Shown here piece by piece: positions 28,762-36,711 of a DNA stretch of 64,000 nucleotides. A program made the position numbers and the translations under genes. The stretch lies in NCBI GenBank assembly GCA_033852115.1, contig JAWSVE010000002.1:868001-932000 (forward strand), in the 5' to 3' direction. Source of the stretch: JAWSVE01 sp033852115. Its GTDB lineage: Bacteria; Pseudomonadota; Gammaproteobacteria; Pseudomonadales; Cellvibrionaceae. Below the pieces are notes generated by a model. The model was given only the letters and a program-made list of their open reading frames with translations, was not told the DNA's origin and ran no database searches. Each line of letters begins with the position of its first letter. Position 1 is the first letter of the stretch.

Positions 28762-30192
28762 ATGGATAGTGATGTAGAACAGCTGCTGATAAAAATTGCA
28801 GATTATTGCAAACAAGCTGAGCTCTCTGAGTCCACTTTTGGCCGCTTGGTCGTTAACGATGGCAAATTTGTTAAGCGTTTGCGTAGTGGGCGCGGTGTTA
28901 CTCTCAAAACGCTCAATAAAGTTAACGAATATATTCGCAACCACCCGCCCGGGCCGGATACTATTTCTGAGCAGGACGCGCAACTGACCTTGGTCGATGA
29001 TAGTTATTCTGAGCCTGCCCTGAAAGTCGCTCAACCAATCGAAGATATTGCTTCCACGGTAACGACTGAAAAGCATCAGCGCCGCCCCTTTCGCTTTTAC
29101 GAAAATCGACAAAAATATTTACATTTCGTCCATACCTGTAACGAAAAATGGGCTATTTCCCAGAGAGCGGGTAAAGAGTTGAAGTTAATTCAGCCCACGT
29201 TTCCTGCATTACGGATGTTTGACGCGGGCATGGGGGATGGCACTGTTTTAACCTACGTGATGCAATACATGCATCGTCTCTTTCCAACAGTTCCATTCTT
29301 TATTAATGCAAAAGAAATGAGCCTGGAGGATACGCGGTTAGGTCTAATGAAATTACCTGATCGCTTGGTGGAACATCCTGCAACGGTGTTTGCGATTAGT
29401 AATCTCGCATACGATGAAGCACCTTGGTTAAAGAGTCATCGTGAGGGTGTCGAAGTTAACTGGCAGTTCGTGCCCCTGGAAGGCAACTGCGCTCATGCCT
29501 ATGGCGAACAGATATCTGCTCTTCATGAAAGTTTAGATCAGGGTTGGCAAACCAAACCCAGTGAAAAAACCGGTAACCCAATTTATGCGACACCTTCAGT
29601 TATTGTGCTGTATCGCGCTGACCAACAATTTTTGCTGGAAAATATTATTCCCAGCCCAAGCGCCCAAGAGGGTGACTACGATTTCATTTTAGCTGCGCAG
29701 CCATGGCAAGCGCGTGTCTCTGCAGAGTTTAAAATTAAAAGGATTCTTGCACCGTTGTCGCGTTCACTCGCTCCAGGAGGTAGGCTGCTGGGCGTGCAGA
29801 GTTACGGTGATGATCCAGGTTTGGAAATTGTGCAAAGTATCTGGCCCGATGAGCAACCGTTTACGGTAAATCGCCATGTGTTACTCGAAGTATTGAAACA
29901 AGAGCTGGGTCCACAAGCGCGGGATTTTCACTGCAATGCGATGTCGGATGCGAAAAGTGTCTTTCGCTATGACATGCACACCATGCCGTCTGAAATTGGT
30001 GACCATATTGGCAGTTCAACACTATTTGCCGCATGGAATGCAGCGATTTACGTGAACCAAATCGAAGAAGAGCAATTGGCATCGGCTGTGGCGTCGGGCC
30101 AATACTTGCAGGTGACTAAAGAGGTGTTAAAACGCCGCGGAGCACTGTGGTTTAACGATGAGACTTTTGTTGTCACCAGAAAACGGCAGTAG
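28762..30192 (+). CDS. HTH domain fused to class I SAM-dependent methyltransferase
   Basis: 476 residues, starting 15 bases after dnaE and so probably cotranscribed with it. Residues 1-60 look like a small helix-turn-helix: SESTFGRLVVNDGKFVKRLRSG, then TLKTLNKVNEYI, similar to the XRE-like heads of some regulators. A linker (~60-110) leads to a methyltransferase domain with motif I MFDAGMGDGT (152-161) and later DYDFILAAQPWQ and LAPGGRLLGVQSYG, the motif IV/post-IV pattern. SAM binding is likely. The methyl acceptor is unknown: DNA, protein and small molecules all remain possible. The fusion suggests a DNA- or self-targeted enzyme, or a regulator that senses SAM. Confidence 0.8.
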   Translation: MDSDVEQLLIKIADYCKQAELSESTFGRLVVNDGKFVKRLRSGRGVTLKTLNKVNEYIRNHPPGPDTISEQDAQLTLVDDSYSEPALKVAQPIEDIASTVTTEKHQRRPFRFYENRQKYLHFVHTCNEKWAISQRAGKELKLIQPTFPALRMFDAGMGDGTVLTYVMQYMHRLFPTVPFFINAKEMSLEDTRLGLMKLPDRLVEHPATVFAISNLAYDEAPWLKSHREGVEVNWQFVPLEGNCAHAYGEQISALHESLDQGWQTKPSEKTGNPIYATPSVIVLYRADQQFLLENIIPSPSAQEGDYDFILAAQPWQARVSAEFKIKRILAPLSRSLAPGGRLLGVQSYGDDPGLEIVQSIWPDEQPFTVNRHVLLEVLKQELGPQARDFHCNAMSDAKSVFRYDMHTMPSEIGDHIGSSTLFAAWNAAIYVNQIEEEQLASAVASGQYLQVTKEVLKRRGALWFNDETFVVTRKRQ

Positions 30193-30216
30193 TGCAACGT
30201 GTGGAAGAGTCGCTAA

Positions 30217-30246
30217 GGTTAGCGCTTGGGCAGGTGTGCGCTAACC
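30217..30246. terminator. Hairpin between convergent methyltransferase and DUF6316-like genes
   Basis: GGTTAGCGC (30217-30225) and GCGCTAACC (30238-30246) pair over nine bases with a 12-base loop. The position suits a shared terminator, but there is no U-tract. Confidence 0.45.
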
Positions 30247-30253
30247 GACAGTG

Positions 30254-30496
30254 CTACTGATACAGTGTGACAGCCCATTCTCCGGAGCGCGCGATATTTG
30301 CAGCATACTGCGGTGTGGTATTGTCTAGGCTGAGAGTTTTTAGGAAGCGGTGTGCACCTTGCTGGGCTGTTTTCAAACTGCTGAATGGGCCGACATTCTC
30401 GCATTCCCGCGTATTGAAATACCACTCGTTGTTGATGATGAAGAAGCGGTCTGTGCGAAACCAGCTGCGATCTTCTTCGTTTGCACGATAACTCAT
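30254..30496 (-). CDS. Small DUF6316-like protein
   Basis: 80 residues. The N-terminal half, with WFRTDRFFIINNEWYFNTRE...VGPFSSLKTAQQGAHRFL, matches my recollection of DUF6316, a short domain of pseudomonad-like bacteria. It is a cytoplasmic protein with no signal or membrane segment. The GPFxSxxxA pattern also resembles SPOR-like or GYF-like small folds. Its role is unknown. It is a single gene; the 245 bases upstream to the ArsA gene are AT-rich and hold its promoter. Confidence 0.7.
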   Translation of the reverse strand: MSYRANEEDRSWFRTDRFFIINNEWYFNTRECENVGPFSSLKTAQQGAHRFLKTLSLDNTTPQYAANIARSGEWAVTLYQ

Positions 30497-30741
30497 ATGC
30501 TTACCTAGAAATGTCTATACAACTAATCTTTACGATCAATAGGTCGGGACTTACCCCTCATTAGTGAAGAGGAATTATATGCCACAATTGAGAACTGTGT
30601 CACGTTTTAATTTTATGTGTGCTGGGGTGTCTAAAGCTTTGTAACTTATTGAAAATTAAGAACAAATTGTTTTTCGCTCTGTCCCTTTTCGATTTTTTCC
30701 GCAAATATCGCGCGGCTTGCCTTGTGTAGACCGCAAGGCGA

Positions 30742-31740
30742 CTAGCGGCAGGCTTCTTCTGCTAGCTTATTCAGTGCGTCAAGCCCGGTAATATCTTGGG
30801 CGTTGAGCGGCAAAACTTGTTGCGGTAAGTGCCCCAGAAAGGCTTCCAGTTCCGTGAGATAAGCGTCCTCTTGTTTGCGTCGTTCAGCGAGCAATCCTGT
30901 GGCTTCGGATGGGATGCGTTTGTTTATTACTATGCCGGCTAACGGTGTTCGGGTGGCGGCGAGCTGCTGTGCAAGTTCAATGGATTCCATCACTGGCAAA
31001 CGCTCCAATGTGAGAACGATGAGAAATGCACATTGGGAATCATCTTGGATGGCGTTGCGGAGATGGGCGAACCGGTGTTTGCGTCGATGGAGAATATGCC
31101 GGATCTGTTCGTCACGCTCGGCGGTAGGCGAGCTGCTCTCCGAGCCGAAGATACTACGGCCTTGCTTGTCTTCCGTTTTTTTCCCCAGTCCTGATAACAA
31201 TTTGCCGAGCTTTTCAGACTTGTCGCGTCGCTTAAGTAATCCATCTGTCCAGGTCGACATGAGTTCGGGGAGCGCCATCAAACGAGCGGTGTGGCCAGAC
31301 GGTGCTGTGTCAAAGACGATTAGGTCGTAACTTTCCGCTGTTTCTAGTACTTCCGCGATACGTTCCAGCAAAGCTGCCTCATGCAAGCCGGGAGCGTGTT
31401 TTGCGAGTTCCATGTGCTTATCAATTTCACCTGCCAATTGGCCTGGCATGAGCCGTCTCAAAACTTGACTGACTTCGTCGAGATGTTTTGTGGCAGTTTT
31501 CTCTGGATCAAGCTCTAAAGCAAAAAGGTTGTCGGTGAGCGAAGTGATCGTATCGCCGATGTGGCCGTTAAACAAATGGCCGAGATTGTGTGCTGGGTCC
31601 GTAGAGACTAAAAGCGTGCGCTTCCCTTGTTTTGCCGCCCCAAGCGCGCAGGTTGCAGCAACAGTAGTTTTGCCTACCCCCCCTTTGCCGCTAAAAAACA
31701 ATAGTTTTTTATCCTTTGTGATATCTCGAAGTAAGCTCAC
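30742..31740 (-). CDS. ArsA/Get3-family ATPase
   Basis: 332 residues, a single-domain member of the ArsA/Get3 P-loop family. The deviant Walker A GKGGVGKTT is at 18-26, with the signature lysine at the second position. STDPAHNLGHLF (46-57) is switch I and DTAPSGHTARL (144 on) switch II. True ArsA is a tandem double ATPase driving ArsB; this one is Get3-length, and no ars genes are nearby. Get3 handles tail-anchored membrane proteins in eukaryotes; bacterial single-domain members are poorly understood. GTG start, with AGGCG upstream. It follows a small gene ending in Cys-Cys by 44 bases, and the two form an operon. Confidence 0.9.
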   Translation of the reverse strand: MSLLRDITKDKKLLFFSGKGGVGKTTVAATCALGAAKQGKRTLLVSTDPAHNLGHLFNGHIGDTITSLTDNLFALELDPEKTATKHLDEVSQVLRRLMPGQLAGEIDKHMELAKHAPGLHEAALLERIAEVLETAESYDLIVFDTAPSGHTARLMALPELMSTWTDGLLKRRDKSEKLGKLLSGLGKKTEDKQGRSIFGSESSSPTAERDEQIRHILHRRKHRFAHLRNAIQDDSQCAFLIVLTLERLPVMESIELAQQLAATRTPLAGIVINKRIPSEATGLLAERRKQEDAYLTELEAFLGHLPQQVLPLNAQDITGLDALNKLAEEACR

Positions 31741-31784
31741 GAATACGCCTTTTATTGTTTTCTCTGTGACATTGATGGTATGGG

Positions 31785-32087
31785 TTAACAGCAGTGAACG
31801 TGATCTAGTGGGGATCGCTCCATTCCCATGCGTTTATGCCATTCATGAAATCGGTCGTAAATAATGGGGAGTAACTCCAATGTGTAATAGGTCGTTGGGT
31901 TGGGTATCCCTAGCGTCTCGGCCATAACGAGTAACATGAACAGATCATCTTCATCGCGTTGCGCGCGGCCGATCGATTGGCGGAACGGTGCGATGTAATA
32001 TTCTCGCAGCGCGTTTTCAATTCGATTTAATACCGATGCCTTGTTGTTATCCGTTTGCGGCTCTGGCTTGCTGGGTGGTCGCGTCAT
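31785..32087 (-). CDS. Small protein ending in Cys-Cys, partner of the ArsA-type ATPase (cory-CC-star-like)
   Basis: 100 residues. The first 20 are polar and disordered. The rest is helical: IENALREYYIAPFRQSIGRA, then DEDDLFMLLVMAETLGIPNP, TYYTLELLPIIYDRFHEWHKRMG and finally DHVHCC at the very C-terminus. From memory, a family named cory-CC-star groups small proteins that end in CC and lie beside ArsA-type ATPases; this fits on both counts. The terminal HxHCC could bind metal or be a lipid or thiol attachment site, which is inference. It is first in a two-gene operon, transcribed away from the ABC operon with about 120 bases between starts. Confidence 0.82.
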   Translation of the reverse strand: MTRPPSKPEPQTDNNKASVLNRIENALREYYIAPFRQSIGRAQRDEDDLFMLLVMAETLGIPNPTTYYTLELLPIIYDRFHEWHKRMGMERSPLDHVHCC

Positions 32088-32208
32088 TGCTTGCTCACGT
32101 TTGTTTAGGTTGGTGTCGACGATCGTGAGAAAAAGTGTACCATGCCCTTTACCTAAAGTGCTGGCGTTTCGCTACGGATTAAATCACGCGTTTATAAGGA
32201 GTTTTGGT

Positions 32209-33228
32209 GTGCTTGCTGAACAACCTGCTGCGGAAAAGCCGCCTTCTAGTTCGCCGATCGTAATACGTGGTCTACGCAAGCGATTTGGTGCGCGCGAGGT
32301 TTTGCGTGGTATTGACCTTGAAGTATCCCCTGGCTCAATTTGCGGTTTAGTTGGCTTAAATGGTGCGGGTAAAAGCACCACCTTAGCTTGTGCGTTGGGT
32401 TTGACTCCGTTTGATGCGGGTAATATCTGGCTGTTTGGTGAGACGCCATCCAATCTTTATCAGTTGCGCGGAAAAGTGTCAGCAGTTTTTGATGAACCCT
32501 GTTTGTTGCCTCACCTTACTGTGTATCAACAGTTAGTGTGGGCGCAAAAGCTTACGGGTAAGCAATTTACCCCGGAATATTTTCATCAGTTATTGATCTT
32601 ATTAAATATCGAACAGTTTCGTGATTACAGGTTGGGCGAGTTGTCGCTGGGTAATCGTCGGCGAGCGTCTATAGCGCAGGCTCTGGTGGGAGACCCTAAA
32701 CTACTCATACTCGATGAGCCTTTCAATGGTCTAGACGTCGACGGGGTGGAGTTGGTCTTAGATCTCGTGCAGCAGCTACAACGTCGCGGTGTTACCTGCG
32801 TGTTGGCAAGCCATCAATTGTCTTATCTAGAGCGCGTTTGCGATAGCTTGGCAATTGTTCACGGCGGGACAACCGTCGCTAGCGGTAACATCTATAGCTT
32901 GTTACAACGTGATTCATACCAAGTGAAAGTAAAACTTCTGTTGGGCGAAAGTTCAGTTGCCGATGTGTTGTCCAAGATCACAACCATGGTTGGAGTCAGT
33001 AAAGTTGAGTGTCTAGATGATCATATGACCAACAATGGCAAAGAGTTATGGTTGCGCTGTTATCTGGATAGTGGCAATAGCGCGGCCTTTAATACTGCTT
33101 TGGTGAATATGCAATTATCGATAGCGGAATTACATCTTGAACCCATGTCTCTACACGATCTATTTCAGCAAGTCACCGGCTCTGTAGCATCATCCTCGCA
33201 AAAGCAGGCTTCAGAGGTTGCTCTATGA
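32209..33228 (+). CDS. ABC transporter ATP-binding protein (ABC-2 exporter type)
   Basis: 339 residues from GTG 32209, which has AAGGAG seven bases upstream; the longer frame starting at 32041 overlaps the divergent gene and is not credible. Walker A GLNGAGKST (49-57), signature LSLGNRRR (145-152, a degenerate LSGGQ typical of ABC-2 exporters), Walker B LLILDEP (165-171) and a switch histidine in SHQL. The C-terminal ~100 residues form an accessory domain, as in CcmA/NatA-type ATPases. It overlaps the permease gene by four bases (ATGA). It is the first gene of the operon running to 38407. Confidence 0.93.
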   Translation: MLAEQPAAEKPPSSSPIVIRGLRKRFGAREVLRGIDLEVSPGSICGLVGLNGAGKSTTLACALGLTPFDAGNIWLFGETPSNLYQLRGKVSAVFDEPCLLPHLTVYQQLVWAQKLTGKQFTPEYFHQLLILLNIEQFRDYRLGELSLGNRRRASIAQALVGDPKLLILDEPFNGLDVDGVELVLDLVQQLQRRGVTCVLASHQLSYLERVCDSLAIVHGGTTVASGNIYSLLQRDSYQVKVKLLLGESSVADVLSKITTMVGVSKVECLDDHMTNNGKELWLRCYLDSGNSAAFNTALVNMQLSIAELHLEPMSLHDLFQQVTGSVASSSQKQASEVAL

Positions 33229-34052
33229 TGCAGGTAGTGAGTGATATTAAACGCTGTATGGCACTGGATGGTTACTCCTTGTTACGTAGTCGTGCCTTAA
33301 AATTGGTTTTACTCCTCCCAACTTTGGCTGTGGTTGTGCGGGTGATGTCGGCACGTTGGTTGTTTTCTGATGACAATGAAGCTGTGAGCGGCTATGGGTT
33401 TCTAGTTGATGCCTGGTCAACGGGATTTATGGTGTTATACCTCGTGTTGGCGGGGGTATCGGCGTACAGTTTTGCCTTTGAACGTGACTGTGGCGCGGCC
33501 CGGCACTATTTAATTCGTAGCGCCGGGAGGATATCAGTTCTATTCGCTAAGTTTCTAAATTTGGTAATTCTCGGGCTGTCTGCTTTGGTGCTATGTTCGA
33601 CAGTGTCCATTCTAATGACCAGCATGTTTTGGGATTTCTTGGCCGTGGTCGAGGATGGCTTTGAGCTGATTGGTGTTGATGAAATTCATTTCGAATTAAG
33701 GCAGGGATTTCTTCTTGCTCTGGTTACGTTGCCTGCAGTGATAGGTTTGGGGTTATTGTGCTCTGTGTTGACGAATAGTGCGATGCAGGCTGTTGCCACA
33801 ACGCTCGGCGTGAGCGTCGTCGTTGATGTATTTAAAACGCAACTTGGTGACATGGGGCGTTGGTTTTTCAGTTTTTATCAGCCCGCATTGATTGACACGT
33901 CTTACTTAGGTGAAGTGGCTAAAATTGTGCGTGGCTATTCTGATGTTTTAGTGAGTGATCAACACATGTTAATGAACTGGTGGATACCGCCTGTTCAGGC
34001 GGTATTTTTGATGTGTGTGGCGTGTTGGTTGATACGTCGTAAGCGTATGTAA
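33225..34052 (+). CDS. ABC-2 type permease
   Basis: 275 residues with six likely membrane helices, near LVLLLPTLAVVVRVM, GFMVLYLVLAGVSAYSF, LVILGLSALVLCSTVSIL, LLALVTLPAVIGLGLLC, AVATTLGVSVVVDVF and VQAVFLMCVACWLI. This is the layout of ABC-2 permeases such as NosY. The start codon sits in the ATPase stop (ATGATG, so 33225 or 33228), giving tight coupling. With the ATPase it would form a dimeric exporter or a mechano-transmission unit in the inner membrane. No substrate can be named. Confidence 0.88.
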   Translation: MMQVVSDIKRCMALDGYSLLRSRALKLVLLLPTLAVVVRVMSARWLFSDDNEAVSGYGFLVDAWSTGFMVLYLVLAGVSAYSFAFERDCGAARHYLIRSAGRISVLFAKFLNLVILGLSALVLCSTVSILMTSMFWDFLAVVEDGFELIGVDEIHFELRQGFLLALVTLPAVIGLGLLCSVLTNSAMQAVATTLGVSVVVDVFKTQLGDMGRWFFSFYQPALIDTSYLGEVAKIVRGYSDVLVSDQHMLMNWWIPPVQAVFLMCVACWLIRRKRM

Positions 34053-34076
34053 CATGAAATTGATAAGGAATGTTCG

Positions 34077-35072
34077 ATGTTTGAAACAATTACGATGTGG
34101 CGTTATGTGCACATGGTCAAAATGGTTTTTTGCGTAACTTTGCTAAACGTTCTAGGTGGTTGTGTGGCTCGAGAACAGGTTGAACAAATGCCGCACGTAA
34201 ATTTGTCCCCCGATAACGTCAGTTTGGCGTCTTTGAGTACAACCAGTATTGATATTGGTTTGTCTGTGAGTGCAAATGAAAGTGACTCTCTGATGGATAT
34301 GGCTATTTTGCCTGGGTTACGGGTACGCAGAGTTGATGCTGGTAGCGTGGCGGATGTGGCGGGGTTGCGCTCGGGGGATGTGATTCTTTCAGTAAACGGT
34401 ATCGATACAAATAAGCCCGATACGCTATACGCCATTTTGGAGCCATCTGAGAATGAGGGCGATGTTGCGCAAGATAAGAAATTTAATGTGATTGTTCGCC
34501 GCGATACGACGTTACTCGAGGTAGGGTTGTTGGTTTCTCCTAAGTTAACCGGTTCTTCCGTGCGAGAAGTCGGGCGTATTGATCCGCTAAAAACGCGGGC
34601 AGCTTACCGGTTGGTGAATTATCACGAAAACCAAGTGGCGTTGCAGGTGTTGCATCTTTTTGGAGATAGCCCCTTGCAGCAAGTTGGTATCGATGAGGGC
34701 GATATAATTCTGGAAATGAATGGCCAACCAATTGTGTCAGCGCAGTCTTTTGTCAATGACTTGTTGGCTAATTCGGATTATGGAGAAAGTATTCGCTTAC
34801 GTATTCACTCGCTAGGTCAAATTGTTGGCGAGGTGCAAATTAAAGAGCTAAGCGTCACGCTCTGGAAGCCAGAAAGAAAAGTCACCAGTGTTAATCTTTG
34901 GCCGCTATTCACCTACTCAGCATCAGCCGACGGTGAAATGATGCGTTGGTCTTTGTTGGACTTTTGGTTGTTGTGGTTGTTTGCATATGAACAAGAAAAT
35001 AATGAGAAAAGCGTGAATATATTACGGTTAATGGAGTTTTCTACCGGTTATGGTGAACTAACACAAGAATGA
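34077..35072 (+). CDS. Lipoprotein with two PDZ domains
   Basis: 331 residues, ATG with AAGGAA upstream, 24 bases after the permease. The signal peptide ends in lipobox VLGGC, with the lipidated cysteine at 29. The first PDZ (~75-155) shows RVRRVDAGSVADVAGLRSGDVILSVNG. The second (~190-260) shows LFGDSPLQQVGIDEGDIILEMNGQPI and LRIHSLG. No protease domain is present, so it is a scaffold or clamp rather than a DegP/Tsp relative. PDZ domains bind C-terminal peptides or beta strands. In this operon it would link the inner-membrane ABC pair to the secreted propellers. The final 60 residues (WPLFTYSASADGEMMRWSL) are not PDZ. Confidence 0.85.
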   Translation: MFETITMWRYVHMVKMVFCVTLLNVLGGCVAREQVEQMPHVNLSPDNVSLASLSTTSIDIGLSVSANESDSLMDMAILPGLRVRRVDAGSVADVAGLRSGDVILSVNGIDTNKPDTLYAILEPSENEGDVAQDKKFNVIVRRDTTLLEVGLLVSPKLTGSSVREVGRIDPLKTRAAYRLVNYHENQVALQVLHLFGDSPLQQVGIDEGDIILEMNGQPIVSAQSFVNDLLANSDYGESIRLRIHSLGQIVGEVQIKELSVTLWKPERKVTSVNLWPLFTYSASADGEMMRWSLLDFWLLWLFAYEQENNEKSVNILRLMEFSTGYGELTQE

Positions 35073-35088
35073 ACAGCAAGGGGGTGGG

Positions 35089-36711
35089 GTGAGTAAATCG
35101 AGTCAACGTTTGCGGCTTAATACTGGCTGCTTTGCAGCATTGTTTTGCGCGAGTTTCAACGTCACCGCTGAGCTTCAGTACCGTGCGAGTGTGTTAGAGT
35201 TTAATGGCGACCTCCAGCAATATCGTGTAGCCGACTTTAATGGTGATGGGCGCAATGATGTTTTGGTTGTTTTAATGCCAAGCGAACAAGATCCTACCCA
35301 GGCGCAAGATATTCGCATCTATTGGCAGGCTGAAGATGGCGGTTTCAGCAATCGTCCAAATCGTATTATTCCATTTAAAAAGGACATTTTATCGTTTTCG
35401 TATGGCGATGTACGATCAGACCCTGGTGATGAGCTGGTCTTTTTTACTAGAGAGGGCGCTTATAGTTTCTCGACTCTGAAAGAAAGTTATGCGGATAATA
35501 TTCAGCGGTTGATCTCATGGCCCTTAGCTCAAACGTATCGTGACAAGGAGGGCGTCCGCTACATTAACGCGCTACAAGATCTCAATGGTGATGGTGAGTT
35601 AGATTTGCTGTTACCGGGAGAAACACGCTATGGCGTATTTTTGCAACGCAGTAATCAGTTTGACGAGGTGAGAGAACTTCCGGTTTCTAAACAGGTTTCT
35701 GGATCAAGTGGCGTTAAAGCTGAGCTTGGGTTCGATATGCGCCGTGGGTTAAGCTTCGCGACAAACGACATATACTCTCGCGCGTCACTGGTTCCACAGC
35801 TGAACGTTTCCCCTCTACCTGGCGAGTTGCAGCGTGATGATGAACCACTACTAGTGAGCGAACATTGGCAAAGCGCAGTCATGAGTCATGATATTGACAA
35901 TGATCGACAACTTGAACTGGTATACCTCGATAATCCACGGTTAGACGAAGAAGATAAGAACCAACGTCGGCTTAATATTTTAAGCGATACGTTCGTACAC
36001 ATTGCACCTAAAAATAGTACACATTCCGACGACGTTTTTCGTTCTCGAGCCTTACTTCCATCAACGTCAGTTGTGAATTTTGTTGATTGGGATGGCGATG
36101 ATGTTAAAGAATTGGTTACTCGTGATCACAAGGAGGCAGGCGGTGCAACACTCGCTCTGTATCAACAAACCGATTCCCATTTGGGAGCGCCACCACATCA
36201 AATATTGAAGTTTTCCGGTTACGATGTCGATGTGGAATTCGTTGATATTGATATGAATCGCAGCCCTGAAATGTTAGTAAGTTACTATAGCCTGTCCGCA
36301 GCAAGTGCCGTGCGGGGTGGCAATATGCTGCGCACATTACTCATTTATGAGAGCGAGAATCTCGATGGGCAGGTGAAATTTAAGCGAAGACCGTCAGTTA
36401 AATTTGAAGAAAAATTTTCATCCGATAATTTTAGGGGGTTGACGCAGCGGATAGACATCAGTGAAGACTTTGACGGCGATGCGCGCCTAGACGCCTTATC
36501 TGTCGATCAGGAAGGCGCGTTAATGGCGAGAAAAATAGAGTCGAGTTTGCAGATTCAGGCTGAAGCCTATTGGCGATTTGTTCCGCTTCACGCGATTACC
36601 TGGTTTCAGTCGCTTAGGTTGAACAACGATCAAAAACCAGATCTGGCGTTATCACACCAACGTTCTCTGACGTTGCTTGCCTCTGTGGAAGATGGGGGTG
36701 TCAATGAGTAA
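35089..36711 (+). CDS. Secreted FG-GAP/VCBS-repeat beta-propeller protein (first of two)
   Basis: 540 residues with a signal peptide (~1-27, ending FNVTAE). At least six calcium-loop repeats of the integrin-alpha FG-GAP type are visible: DFNGDGRND (49-57), DLNGDGELD (164-172), DIDNDRQLE (268 on), DWDGDDVKE (333 on), DIDMNRSPE (386 on) and DFDGDARLD (460 on), with a degenerate one near LNNDQKPDLA. This predicts a seven-bladed propeller in the periplasm or on the cell surface. GTG start in a G-rich context, 16 bases after the PDZ gene. It overlaps the second propeller gene by eight bases, so the two are made together. Confidence 0.88.
   Translation: MSKSSQRLRLNTGCFAALFCASFNVTAELQYRASVLEFNGDLQQYRVADFNGDGRNDVLVVLMPSEQDPTQAQDIRIYWQAEDGGFSNRPNRIIPFKKDILSFSYGDVRSDPGDELVFFTREGAYSFSTLKESYADNIQRLISWPLAQTYRDKEGVRYINALQDLNGDGELDLLLPGETRYGVFLQRSNQFDEVRELPVSKQVSGSSGVKAELGFDMRRGLSFATNDIYSRASLVPQLNVSPLPGELQRDDEPLLVSEHWQSAVMSHDIDNDRQLELVYLDNPRLDEEDKNQRRLNILSDTFVHIAPKNSTHSDDVFRSRALLPSTSVVNFVDWDGDDVKELVTRDHKEAGGATLALYQQTDSHLGAPPHQILKFSGYDVDVEFVDIDMNRSPEMLVSYYSLSAASAVRGGNMLRTLLIYESENLDGQVKFKRRPSVKFEEKFSSDNFRGLTQRIDISEDFDGDARLDALSVDQEGALMARKIESSLQIQAEAYWRFVPLHAITWFQSLRLNNDQKPDLALSHQRSLTLLASVEDGGVNE

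Noticed and set aside
30742..31740. Arsenite pump ATPase ArsA as a function call
   Set aside because: It is single-domain, there are no arsB/arsC/arsR genes nearby, so only the family name is kept.
32041..32208. N-terminal extension of the ABC ATPase
   Set aside because: It would overlap the divergent small gene; GTG 32209 has a strong ribosome site.
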